NCBI RefSeq assembly: GCF_026745355.1
Contig: NC_079202.1
Span: 41,509,715-41,573,714 of the forward strand
DNA from: Beta vulgaris subsp. vulgaris
Taxonomy: Eukaryota > Streptophyta > Magnoliopsida > Caryophyllales > Amaranthaceae
Length of the DNA: 64,000 bases
Direction: 5' to 3'
The translations under genes and the position numbers were made by a program. The notes under the pieces are model-generated. The model was not told the origin of the DNA, made no database searches, and worked only from the letters and a program-made list of their open reading frames with translations. Position 1 is the first letter of the stretch; every line of letters starts with the position of its first letter. This document shows positions 11,591 through 22,637 of this stretch, one piece after another.

Positions 11591-11869
11591 TGTTAAAAGT
11601 AGGTAGTACAACAATGTACTACCTTGAGTGCAGCCACCTCTAGGAGGATTCTCTCTGATTTTTAGTGCTAATCATTATGTTTTTTTGTCCTTTTGTTATG
11701 CTGGCATTTGTGCCGTTATTTACAGCACCTTCCTAGGAAGTTTCCTGTAGTTTTTCAGTCTATAAAAGACTAAGTTGTAAGTTGTATTAGGTATGACAAA
11801 ATATGAATGAATGAGAGAAGAAATGGAGAAAAAGCTTATGTCTTAGACAAAGTGTTTTCAGTTATTACA
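11591..11869 (+). repeat. Copia 3' LTR
   Basis: Starts TGTTAAAAGTAGG right after the polypurine tract. A TATA box (TATAAAAG, 11761-11768) and a transcribed-region-like stretch follow. The proposed end, TTATTACA at 11869, gives 279 bp. No 5' LTR is present in the window for comparison, so the right boundary is approximate. Confidence 0.6.
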
Positions 11870-12306
11870 ATTATGTATATGATATGGTAAGAAAGAAATA
11901 ATATGTTTGTGTAATTTGAAAATAAGATATGTGTTAAAGGTTGTACAAGAAATACAATATACTCTAGCTAGGGTGTGGTAGTTTGTGTATGGCTATTTAG
12001 TCTTTGTGTGTTGGTTTTTAGTTGCATGGTTTAGTTCTATAGTGATCCATTGAACATATGTTGTAAAGTTGAGCTTCAATATATTCTTTCTTTCTTAAAA
12101 AAAAGGTGTTTAGAAGATCATACTAAGAATAAGATGAGAGATAACCAATTGCACTGGTTAAGATAGGTCAGATGTCAACTAGATAGTTGATTCAACGATA
12201 ATAGCAATAGACCATTGGTCTTATGGAGATCTGAAAATAAGTTAGAGGATCGGAGGTCAAACGATGATTTGGATATAATAATTGAGAATGATATAATAAT
12301 AAACTA
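11870..12306. other. Intergenic, with a probable LINE tail
   Basis: About 11960-12110 reads like a plus-strand LINE 3' UTR, ending AATATATTCTTTCTTTCTT and an A8 run. No coding part is attached. The remainder shows nothing recognisable. Confidence 0.4.
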
Positions 12307-12494
12307 AAGGGTTATGCATGCTATATGCAACCCTTAGGGTTGCATATAAGATATAAATACATTGATTAAAGTGAAAATTAGTTGTAAATTTTTTTATTAA
12401 TTTGTGTAATAATTTAATAAATGCTCAGTTAATGCTTGGTTTATCCATTTTTAGCTTTTTATATGCAGTCCTTACGGCTGCATTTAGCTTTTTC
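12307..12494. mobile_element. MITE, ~188 bp, ATGCAACCC family, copy 1
   Basis: The ends hold mirror-image palindromes: ATGCAACCCTTAGGGTTGCAT on the left and ATGCAGTCCTTACGGCTGCAT on the right. A second copy of nearly equal length lies in opposite orientation at 23749-23937 inside plantacyanin intron 1. Non-coding. Superfamily not determined. Confidence 0.7.
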
Positions 12495-12839
12495 CTAAAC
12501 TAAATTAGGTTTTTTGAAGCATATAACATTCGACATATGGGAATATAGAGATAGAACGTAGACAAATGATTATTGTAAATGAAACCTTAACTCATGCAAT
12601 TAATCTCATACTATTAAAAAATTTAATGTTGATGTAATATTTTATACTTAACTTATTTTATTATATGGATACTTTAATTAATATTATCATCTAAAAATGT
12701 TATCTCTTATTCAAATTTCATTTTGTAATCCATCTTATTCTATCGTATCTACCTATTTATCTTGAGCCACATATAAACATATATTACCTAATCTAAACTA
12801 AAAGATAAGCTACTACGAGACTAATCAATAAGGGACATT

Positions 12840-12984
12840 GCTACATCTACTCACGGGGTTGACAACCCAATACTAACAGAGTATTAAAAAAATAATTATT
12901 ATGTTGAGTTGGATTCCATTACCACAACCCTCAACAAGTCTTTATTAATGGTGGGTAGTCTACCCGGTGGGTAGACAAATAAAG
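12840..12984. mobile_element. MITE, ~145 bp, GGGTAGAC family, copy 1
   Basis: Inverted ends (TACATCTACTCACGGGGTTG and GGTGGGTAGACAAATAAAG) match, in opposite orientation, an element at 37347-37479 in plantacyanin intron 2. Non-coding. Confidence 0.6.
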
Positions 12985-13037
12985 TTTTTTCATCAATAAT
13001 TACCTTCGTGGATTCCACTATATAACTTGCTGTTAAA

Positions 13038-13042
13038 GTTAT
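13038..13042. repeat. Left target-site duplication GTTAT
   Basis: GTTAT before the first LTR pairs with GTTGT (21193-21197) after the third LTR, 4 of 5 bases. This implies the whole tandem array occupies a single insertion site. Confidence 0.6.
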
Positions 13043-13587
13043 TGTAATAGCCCGTATTTTTAAGCATGTTTTAAATTAAGTAATTATGTTTATTAGTTTA
13101 ACTAAGCTTTATATCAAACAAAGAGTACTAAGAATTATTATTTTAAATACAATTACGATGGTGTAGATTTTATCAAATATTTTTGAATTTAGTAAATGAT
13201 TTTAAGTTTAAAAAGAAAAAAAAAAAGGAAACCCATTTGTTATTTCGTGGCTTAATAAGAAATAGCCACAACTTTCATTTGCTGTCAACTCCAAGTACCT
13301 TCTTTGATAAATAAAAACCCTAGCTTCCTTCTTCACTCAAAACCCAAAAAAAAAAAACTCAAATTCTCTCTCTTTCTCCCGCAGGTCCCGCCAGATACCC
13401 ACCGACGAATGACACGCCGGACTTGTTGCCGTCGTCGTCGCGCTGCTGCTGCCGCTACTGTTGTTGCGGGTCGTTTATGGGTTATGTTTCCGCTGCAAGT
13501 GAATGTAATTCGAGGTTATTAACGTTAATTGTAATTAGCGTATCTTAAGTGGATTTAGTTAACAGCTCGGAAGTGCGGGCTGTTATA
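13043..13587 (+). repeat. LTR 1 of the tandem gypsy array (internally deleted)
   Basis: Starts TGTAATAGCCCG and ends CGGGCTGTTATA. The first ~420 bp and last ~125 bp align with LTR 2, but about 3.3 kb in the middle is missing, with a junction near 13467. Length 545 bp against 3,849 bp for LTR 2. It is followed immediately by a primer-binding site. Confidence 0.88.
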
Positions 13588-13987
13588 GGTGGTATCAGAG
13601 CATGGTTGTTCCGGAGTTGTCGTGATCTCCATATCATGACATATTGATTAAGAAGGATATTTGAGAATGTTTGAAATTGATTGGGTTATTAGTTAATTGA
13701 AAATTGAGGAACTGAAAATGAGAAGATAAAGGTTGAGTGTTGCGAAATTTGCAAAAGTGGAAAGTCTATTGAAGTTTTAGATTTGAGTGGCTATAAGAGA
13801 AAGATCGAATTATATTGATTGAGATTGCAGAAGTTAGGAAATTTTTTTTCTTATAAGATATTATAGATCGTTATCAGTTCTGAGTTAATTTTTGTGAAAA
13901 TATTTTATGTGATGTATCGTTTTGAAATGATCTAAAATTTTAAGTTTTAAAATTTCAAGGACGAAATTTATTTTAAGGGTGGTAGAG
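13588..13987 (+). mobile_element. Internal region 1: ~400 bp, non-coding, with PBS and PPT
   Basis: Carries TGGTATCAGAGC at 13590-13601, the primer-binding site complementary to the 3' end of initiator-methionine tRNA. At its other end AAGGGTGGTAGAG precedes the next LTR as a polypurine tract. The last ~60 bp (AATTTCAAGGACGAAATTTA) resembles the end of chromovirus gypsy polyproteins and their 3' leader. No gag, protease, RT or integrase is present. Such an element could move only with enzymes supplied by a related autonomous copy. A second copy lies at 17837-18238. Confidence 0.85.
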
Positions 13988-15640
13988 TCAAACAGCCCGT
14001 ATTTTTAAGCATGTTTTAAATTAAGTAATTATATTTATTAGTTTAACTAAGCTTTATATCAAACAAAGATTACTAAGAATTATTATTTTAAATACAATTA
14101 TGATGGTGTAGATTTTATCAAATATTTTTGGATTTAGTAAATGATTTTAAGTTTAAAAAGAAAAAGAAAAAAAAAGGAAACCCATTCGTTATTTCGTGGC
14201 TTAATAAGAAGTAGCCACAACTTTCATTTGCTGTCAACTCCAAGTACATTCTTTGACAAATAAAAATCCTAGCTTCCTTCTTCATTCAAAACCCCCAAAA
14301 AAAAAAAAAAAACTCCAATTCTCTCTCTTTCTCCCGCAGGTCCTGCCTGATACCCACCGACGAATGACACGCCGGACTTGTTGTCGTCGTCGTCGCGCTG
14401 CTGCTGCCACTACTGTTGTTGCGAATTTTCTCTCTCCTCTATTATGTTGTTGATTATTGCTGCTCCTCTGTTCTTTTCTCTCTCCTCTGCTTTGGGCGTT
14501 GGTATTGGGCTGCTGTTTTTTTTTATCCTCTGCTTCGTGGATGTTATACCATGAATTCCGGTTTATGTCGCTGCTGCTTCGATGAGCTTTTGCTTTTCCG
14601 TGCATTTCAGTCGCCGAAAATAAGTTGATGTTGGGGTTCTCTTCCTCTCGATTGTTTCATGTTTCAAAGGGAGTTGATTCCAATTGTGAAGGTATAAATT
14701 TTGAGTGTTTTGACTCTTATTTCATCAATAGTAATCTGATTTGTATATTTATAATAGTTTTGATTTTCATAAGTATAACTGAATTTGTTATTGAGTTGGA
14801 AAATCAGATTATGAGATTCAAATTGATATTATATGGGTGGTTGATATTAAAGATTGAAACTTTTGCTCAATTATTAGATTGAAACTTATTTTCTCTTTTT
14901 GAATTCTATAATCTGAATTCCATTTCTATTTCAAGTTAAAGTATGAAATTAGTTGTTGATTTTTGTTGTAGGTAAGTAAGTAAATTCAGAAATTGGTATT
15001 GTTTTGTAAACCCTCATGTTACACTAGAGTGTGGGATGGAGAATTTGAACTTGCAAACTATATTAGTTGTTAAGAGAAATGCGGTTTATTATGGTTAGCA
15101 AGTGAGGACAATGATGTGAGTTCGATTAGAATAAGGATTTGTATATGAATGTCATAATTAGTTCATATAAGAGTTTAGGAATATATATAAGCAAGTTAAG
15201 ATGGTCAATCTGAATTGTTCTACAATGGATGCTAATTTTTATTGTTCTTATGAGGTGAATGATTGTGGAACTTGAGTATATTTTGGATAAGGAGGATATT
15301 GAATTCTCGAGGATAATTTATCGAGTGCTATTTGAAGATGCATAGAGGTACACACATGTCCTTCCACTTTCCAAATATCTTATTGACATTTCGATTGATC
15401 ATATAAATTACATAAGTTGATATGTTTTCATAAGTTAAACTTATGTTGTATTAAGAAAATGTGATTTGTGTACTATATGGTTTGTGAAATACATGTTATG
15501 AGTTTTAAGACAAAAGTAGAACTAAATCGCATGTTAAGTTCTATTAGCTATAAGTTATGTTGTTTTGAGACTCAATAGTAAAATTTTGTTTTGTTATATA
15601 TAAATGAGTTATACGTCGGAGTGTTCAGACATGTTTATCA

Positions 15641-15641
<1 letters not shown>

Positions 15642-15705
<64 letters not shown>
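15642..15705. repeat. (AT)n microsatellite
   Basis: About 32 uninterrupted AT units inside LTR 2. The ~0.9-kb deletion in LTR 3 starts at this run, where LTR 3 retains only TATATATAGG. Confidence 0.95.
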
Positions 15706-15707
<2 letters not shown>

Positions 15708-16786
15708 CCTCTCAAGTTGAGTTTATACATTCTAGGGAGTAAGTAAGTTGCCATAATATCAAAGTGCTTAACAAGCTCATGAACTAGACTATGGTTTCAC
15801 TAAGTTAGGCGTATGAGTTCAAGTACATGTAAGCTATAGATTGATTTGACTCTAGAGTGAGATATCAAGGATAATTAATATATATATATATTAAAAATTA
15901 TGAATCTACATTGTGTATGTAAATTATAGATAGATGCTTGTGATGTGATTCATTATGACTATAAGATGAGTCTTCAAAAGGAAGGAGTTTTCCGATATAA
16001 ATTTTGAGGATTTGTATCTTTCGGTTTTGGGGAAAAGAGTTTCTAAGTTCATAAACTAATTATCGTGTTATATGTTTGTGAGGGGAAGAAATCCAAATGG
16101 TGATTAAATTATATTCTTTAGAAGCACATTTAGTTATTCTCTTGAAGAAACTTTGGTTATACGCTGGGAATATATGACACTACTGGAGCTAGCAATGAAT
16201 CATTTGGGATATTAGATTTAGTATGCATCTGTAAAGTTATAACTAAGCTTATAAATGTGTTTTGGGAAGGAAAAGAACTTCAGACTAAAAGATACATCAC
16301 ATTATTCAGAGGTAGTCTTTGGAGAATTCCGAATCCTTGAAAATGGGTTTTGTAAGATAGGAAATATATGTTGGAGATATTTGTGAGTTTGATGGATTGC
16401 TAAATAATATTAAATGGAAAGCTTATTCTTCGTAAAGAGCATTTGTGTCTTAGATATAAAGTTAACATAAAATAGAAACTCTAATTTGGAGGTATGATCT
16501 TTTGATAAGCAATGTTTTGTTTGGAATAATCTTTTATAGGATTGAAGCATAGTTTCTTTAAAATCCGTATTTGAAAGGGATTTAGCCAAAGAATTTTTAT
16601 AAAAGGCTGATTTATACCAAGTTACTAGAAACTCAATTATATTATGCAAGCAATTTAATTTGGGTATATTTAATACCTGGAAGTGATTCTGTTATGAGAA
16701 TTTGAGATTTACGAATCTGAGTTTTCGAAAAAAAGAAATTATGTATTTTTGATTATGTTTTTATGAGGGGAAGAAGCTGCTAAGCA

Positions 16787-16865
16787 GTGATGAACAACAT
16801 TCGTAGAGCGAGTATTGCTCATTATGTGTTAGAGCAGGTATATGCTCTGGAGCGGGTATTGCTCC
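16787..16865. repeat. Cluster of four small hairpins in LTR 2
   Basis: Successive inverted repeats: CTGC-TAA-GCAG, GAGC-GAGTATT-GCTC, AGAGCA-GGTATA-TGCTCT, GGAGC-GGGTATT-GCTCC. The stems differ but three loops share a GTAT core. The same cluster occurs in LTR 3 near 20130-20219 with one stem damaged. Confidence 0.7.
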
Positions 16866-17836
16866 GTTATGTGTGGGGTCATGACCTAAAAGTCTTGCAA
16901 GCAGTACAAAATGGAAGAGGGAGACGTCCCTTGTAAAAAGCTTAGAGAACTCGCCTGGAAGGCAACTCTATTCGTGTTCTCTTCCCCAGTATAATATGAT
17001 TTCTGAAAGAAAATAGAATATGTATTTGAGTATTCGAGTGGTTTTGTGGAAAGTTATTTCCAACTTTAATTTCTAAATTGATGTTTTACTCACTCAAGTT
17101 ATGTAATTCATGCGTCAATTAGGGAAATGATTTATCAAGAAACTTGTAAGGAATTTATGTAGGAGTTAACTACCATATACATATGGATTAAATGTGTTTG
17201 TGTATGATCCACAGAAGGGGAGAGATTTACTAAGGTAAAGTAAGTCAGGGTTGATTTCGGAAGATCGTATTAGTTCTATAGAAGTAATCTTACAGATTGT
17301 GCTCGAATATTTGTTATATAATTCTTTATTTATGGCTTCGCTATATCTTGTTTACAATCGTTTCGTGAGATAAATTTAAATCTGTAAATGTGTTTTAAGC
17401 CACTAAAATGATGTTCTGGTTGGACAGTGTGTACTCAGTTTTCCTGATTTTGTTCTTGGAACCTGTCCTGGTGGGGGCAGAGTTCATTATTAATGATCTT
17501 GCAGGTTTGTGTGTGGGAAACTCGGAACGGAGTAACAGAAAGAATTAGGTGTCAAGATTATAATTACATGTAATGGTTCAGAGGTTGTATTTAGGTTATA
17601 TATCCTTATTGGTGAATAAATCATTATTATATTGCTTTAGAAATCGAGCAAGGTATTATGTAATATGTTATTTGGTTATTGAGGATGATTGTTGTGGGCT
17701 CTGAACCACGGGTTCAGGATCGTTTATGGGTTATGTTTCCGCTGCAAGTGAATGTAATTCGAGGTTATTAACGTTAATTGTAATTAGCGTATCTTAAGTG
17801 GATTTAGCTAACAGCTCGGAAGTGCGGGCTGTTACA

Positions 17837-18238
17837 GGTGGTATAAGAGCATGGTTGTTTCGGAGTTGTCGTGATCTCCATATCATGACATATTGATTAA
17901 GAAGGATATTTGAGAATGTTTGAAATTGATTGGGTTATTAGTTAATTGAAAATTGAGGAACTGAAAATGAGAAGATAAAGGTTGAGTGTTGCGAAATTTG
18001 CAAAAGTTGAAAGTCTATTGATGTTTTAGATTTGAGTGGCTATAAGAAAATGATCGAATTATATTGATTGAGATTGCAGAAGTTAGGAAATTTTTTTTTC
18101 TTATAAGATATTATAGTTCGTTATGAGTTCTGAGTTAATTTTTGTGAAAATATTTTATGTGATGTATTCGTTTTGAAATGATCTAAAGTTTTAAGTTTTC
18201 AAATTTCGAGGACGAAATTTATTCTAAGGGTTATAGAG
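17837..18238 (+). mobile_element. Internal region 2: ~400 bp, non-coding
   Basis: Near-identical to 13588-13987. The PBS (17839-17850) reads TGGTATAAGAGC, one mismatch from the tRNA-Met site. It ends in a purine-rich AAGGGTTATAGAG before LTR 3. No coding capacity. Confidence 0.85.
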
Positions 18239-21192
18239 TGTAACAGCCAGTATTTTTAAGCATGTTTTAAATTAAGTAATTATATTTATTAGTTTAACTA
18301 TGCTTTATATCAATCAAAGATTACTAAGAATTATTATTTTAAATACAATTATGATGGTGTAGATTTTATCAAATATTTTTGGATTTAGTAAATGATTTTA
18401 AGTTTAAAAAGAAAAAAAAAAAGGAAACCCATTTGTTATTTCGTGGCTTAATAAGAAGTAGCCACAACTTTCATTTGCTGTCAACTCCAAGTACCTTCTT
18501 TGGCAAATAAAAACCCTAGCTTCCTTCTTCACTCAAAACCCCAAAAAAACAAAAAAAAATTCCAATTCTCTCTCTTTCTCCCGCAGGTCCTGCCTGATAC
18601 CCACCGACGAATGACACGCCGGACTTGTTGTCGTGGTCGTTGCGCTGCTGCTGCCGCTACTGTTGTTACGGATTTTCTCTCTCCTCTATTATGTTGTTGA
18701 TTATTGCTGCTCCTCTGTTCTTTTCTTTCTCCTCTGCTTTGGGCGTTGGTATTGGGCTGCTGTTTTTTTTATCCTCTGCTTCATGGATGTTATGCCACGA
18801 ATTCCGGTTGATGTTGCTGCTGCTTCGATGAGCTTATGCTTTTCCGTGCATTTCAGTCGCCGGAAATAAGTTGATGTTGGGGTTCTCCTCCTCTCGATTG
18901 TTTCATGTTTCAAATGGAGTTGATTCCAATTGTGAAGGTATAAATTTTGAGTGTTTTGACTCTTATTTCATCAATAGTAATCTGATTTGTATATTTATAA
19001 TAGTTTTGATTTTCATAAGTATAACTGAATTTGTTATTGAGTTGGAAAATCAGATTATGAGTTTAAATTGATATTATTGGGTGGTTGATATTAAAGATTG
19101 AAACTTTTGCTCAATTATTAGATTGAAACTTATTTTCTCTTTTGAATTCTATAATCTGAATTCCATTTCTATTTCAAGTTAAAGTATGAAATTAGTTGTT
19201 GATTTTTGTTGTAGGTAAGTAAGTAAATTCAGAAATTGGTATTGTTTTGTAAACCCTCATGTTACACTAGAGTGTGGGATGGAGAATTTGAACTTGCAAA
19301 CTATATTAGTTGTTAAGAGAAATGCGGTTTATTATGGTTAGCAAGTGAGGACAATGATGTGAGTTCGATTAGAATAAGGATTTGTATATGAATGTCATAA
19401 TTAGTTCATATAAGAGTTTAGGAATATATATAAGCAAGTTAAGATGGTCAATTTGAATTGTTCTACAATGGATGCTAATTTTTATTGTTCTTATGAGGTG
19501 AATGATTGTGGAACTTGAGTATATTTTGGATAAGGAGGATATTGAATTCTCGAGGATAATTTATCGAGTGCTATTTGAAGATGCATAGAGGTACACACAT
19601 GTCCTTCCACTTTCCAAATATCTTATTGATATTTCTATTGATCATATAAATTACATAAGTTGATATGTTTTCATAAGTTAAACTTATGTTGTATTAAGAA
19701 AATGTGATTTGTGTACTATATGGTTTGTGAAATACATGTTATGAGTTTTAAGACAAAAGTAGAACTAAATCGCATGTTAAGTTCTATTAGCTATAAGTTA
19801 TGTTGTTTTGAGACTCAATAGTAAAATTTTGTTTTGTTATATATAAATGAGTTATACGTCGGAGTGTTCAGACATGTTTATCAGTATATATAGGATTGAA
19901 GCATAGTTTCTTTAAAATCCGTATTTGAAAGGGATTTAGCCAAAGAATTTTTATAAAAGGCTGATTTATACCAAGTTACTAGAAACTCGATTATATTATG
20001 CAAGCAATTTAATTTGGGTATATTTAATACTTGGAAGTAATTCTGTTATGAGAATTTGAGATTTACGAATCTGAGTTTTCGAAAATAAGAAATTATGCAT
20101 TTTTGATTCTGTTTTTATGAGGGGAAGAAGCTGCTGAGCAGTGACGAACAACATTCGTAGAGCGAGTATTGCTCATTATGTGTTAGAGCAGGTATATGCT
20201 CTGGAGCGGGTATTACTCCGTTATGTGTGGGGTCATGACCTAAAATTCTTGCAAGCAGTACAAAATGGAAGAGGGAGACGTCCCTTGTAAAAAGCTTAGA
20301 GAATTCGCCTGGAAGGCAACTCTATTCTTGTTCTCTTCCCCAGTATAATATGATTTCTGAAAGAAATTAGAATATGTATTTGAGTATTCGAGTGGTTTTG
20401 TGGAAAGTTATTTCCAACTTTAATTTCTAAAATGATGATTTACTCACTCAAGTTATGTAATTCATGCGTCAATTAGGGAAATGATTTATCAAGAAACTTG
20501 TTAGGAATTTATGCAGGAGTTAACTACCATATACATATGGATTAAATGTGTTTGTGTATGATCCACAGAAGGGGGAGAGATTTACGAAGGTAAAGTAAGT
20601 CAGAGTTGATTTCGGAAGATCGTATTAGTTCTATAGAAGTAATCTTATAAATTGTGCTCGAATATTTGTTATATAATTCTTTATTTATGGCTTCTCTATA
20701 TCTTGTTTACAATCATTTCGTGAGATAAATTTAAATCTGTAAATGTGTTTTAAGCCACTAAAATGATGTTCTGGTTGGACAGTGTGTACTCAGTTTTCCT
20801 GATTTTGTTCTTGGAACCTGTCCTGGTGGGGGCAAAGTTCATTATTAATGATCTTGCAGGTTCGTGTGTGGGAAGCTCGGAATGGAGTAACAGAAAGAAT
20901 TAGGTGTCAAGATTATAATTACATGTAATGGTTCAGAGGTTGTATTTAGGGTTATATATCCTTATTGGTGAATAAATCATTATTATATTGCTTTAGAAGT
21001 CGAGCAAGGTATTATGTAATATGTTATTTGGTTATTGAGGATGATTGTTGTGGGCCCTGAACCACGGGTCCAGGATCGTTTATGGGTTATGTTTCTGCTG
21101 CAAGTGAATGTAATTCGAGGTTATTAACGTTAATTGTAATTAGCGTATCTTAAGTGGATTTAGCTAACAGCTCGGAAGTGCGGGCTGTTACA
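18239..21192 (+). repeat. LTR 3 of the tandem gypsy array, 2,954 bp
   Basis: Begins TGTAACAGCC and ends GGGCTGTTACA. Highly similar to LTR 2 with sparse substitutions, but lacks ~890 bp equivalent to about 15650-16536, with the breakpoint at the AT microsatellite. The short ORFs at 18500-19071 parallel those in LTR 2 and carry no recognisable domain. Confidence 0.88.
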
Positions 21193-21197
21193 GTTGT
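21193..21197. repeat. Right target-site duplication GTTGT
   Basis: Partner of GTTAT at 13038-13042 with one mismatch. It sits at the left edge of the Stowaway element that follows. Confidence 0.6.
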
Positions 21198-21198
21198 A

Positions 21199-22189
21199 CG
21201 CCCTCCGTCCCAAAATATAGTTCCCATCAGTGAAACAAGGGACGCGGGACAGAGCCACGTTTCCCGATCTGGGTCGTTCGTTCCCGATCGCAGAACAAAC
21301 GCGACCCAGACCGCCTCCGTTCGCGAATCAGATCGCCTAAGGCGACGTCCCTGATTTCAAGCTTTGGAGTTTGGGAGTTGAAGGTTTGATAATGGAGGTT
21401 ATGTTGATGAAGGGGAAGAAGTTCTGAAGAAGGAAGAGGAGAGAGAAAGAGACGTAGAAGAAAGTGGTATAAGTGGGAGACCACTGCCTATTGCACTTGT
21501 ATATGCATCTGGTGGAGTGTAATTTTAATGATACAGTTGTATACCACATTACCACTCTTTTTTTTTTTTACACGGGGAGTACTTTTTTACTGCCTCTTCT
21601 ATTTTTTGACTTTTCAACTTCTTTTTACTGCCTCCTTCTATTACTTTTTTGACTTTACTTTTTTTTACCAATGATACAGCTGTACACATTACCAATAATG
21701 AGCAATTTTTTTACTTTTCAACTTCCAATATTTTTTTTTTCTTTTCCAAATCAAAGACCAAGTAACACATTTAATCATTTATATTATTATTTTTTAATTA
21801 TATTTTGATAGGATTACTAAGAGTTCTAATATTTTAAATTTATTAAATAAATCAGTAAAAAAATGACCCAACGTTCCCGATTCACTCAAGGTAGCGTTTC
21901 CTGTTTCTGCATCCGTCCCGCGTTCCGTATCGAATTTCGTTCCTTGTATCATTGGTTCCCATTTCTATTTTGGGAGTCAAATTTTAAAAACTTTGACCAA
22001 ATATTCTTACTAATGTATACAAAAAAACATATTCATGAGGGGTCTTGTTAGATTCGTCTCAATGTATAAATTCGTAATATCAACTTTTTATATTTTTTAC
22101 TAATAAGAAATAGAAGATATCGTAGGTCAAAGGTACGTTTTGGAGACTGTGCAAAATAAAATGGGAAATATATTTTGGGACGGAGGGAG
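21199..22189. mobile_element. Stowaway (Tc1/mariner-type) element containing a nested hAT element
   Basis: Terminal inverted repeats CGCCCTCCGTCCCAAAATAT (left) and, reverse-complemented, CTCCCTCCGTCCCAAAATAT (right). TA dinucleotides flank it at 21197-21198 and 22190-22191, as expected for this superfamily. Without the nested 727-bp hAT and its duplication, the Stowaway is about 250 bp, the normal size for this MITE class. Non-coding. Confidence 0.9.
21228..21954. mobile_element. Nested non-autonomous hAT element, 727 bp
   Basis: Ends CAGTGAAACAAGGGACG and, reverse-complemented, CAATGATACAAGGAACG (14 of 17 match). It is flanked by a perfect 8-bp duplication GTTCCCAT at 21220-21227 and 21955-21962. 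An 8-bp duplication and CARTG ends are hAT hallmarks. The subterminal parts are CG-rich in otherwise AT-rich DNA. No transposase is encoded. Confidence 0.88.
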
Positions 22190-22191
22190 TA

Positions 22192-22523
22192 AATAAGAGC
22201 CTGAAATTTAGCAACTAAGTAATAGATAATAAAAAAATCAATCTACATTAGGGATCAATGGGATTCCAACGTAACCGGTGGATCGGGAGTGGAGTTGTTG
22301 GCGATTTGGCGTTATGTATAATTTCAAGGACCCATAAAAGAGAATAAAGACAGTCGACATGTAGTAGACTTCTTCTAAAATTTTGACGAAGAAAGCTAAG
22401 TCAATTTATTGATTTACTATCCTAGCTCCACAGTCCACAGTCTCCACACTCTACACTCCCAAAATTTCAAACAAAGTCTACTAAAGTGGGACCCAAATGA
22501 ATAAATTAACCACCGAAGAGATC
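22192..22523. other. Upstream region of plantacyanin gene 1
   Basis: Non-coding flank with no transposon ends visible after the Stowaway. Contains a short C/A-rich stretch near 22428-22460 that may be promoter sequence. Confidence 0.5.
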
Positions 22524-22530
22524 TATAAAT
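22524..22530 (+). promoter_or_regulatory. TATA box of plantacyanin gene 1
   Basis: CTATAAATAGG lies 108-114 nt before the ATG, leaving an ~80-nt leader that starts around CACTCCAACATAC. The paralogue has the same arrangement. Confidence 0.75.
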
Positions 22531-22637
22531 AGGAGGCTTCGGTACTTCCAATTTCTCACTCCAACATACAAGTTTCTTCTTTGTTTTAAGTTTTAACCCC
22601 TTTCTGGGAACTTCTAATACTATACTAGAAACAAGAA

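Larger units (their letters stand above)
13988..17836 (+). repeat. LTR 2 of the tandem gypsy array, 3,849 bp
   Basis: Begins TCAAACAGCCCG, a decayed form of TGTAACAGCCCG, and ends GGGCTGTTACA. The first ~420 bp hold a leader-like AAACCCTAGC region and a CT-rich block with CGTCGTCGTCG and GCTGCTGCTG. A pure AT dinucleotide run spans 15642-15705. Small hairpins cluster at 16787-16865. ORFs (for example 14253-14453 and 14416-14628) are shared with LTR 3 but show no known domain; I treat them as chance ORFs in a repeat. This is the longest copy of the family in the window. Confidence 0.88.

Noticed and set aside
14253..14882. Series of ORFs in LTR 2, repeated in LTR 3
   Set aside because: They derive from CGTCGT/GCTGCT and CT-rich repeats, overlap in several frames and are not maintained between copies beyond general LTR similarity.
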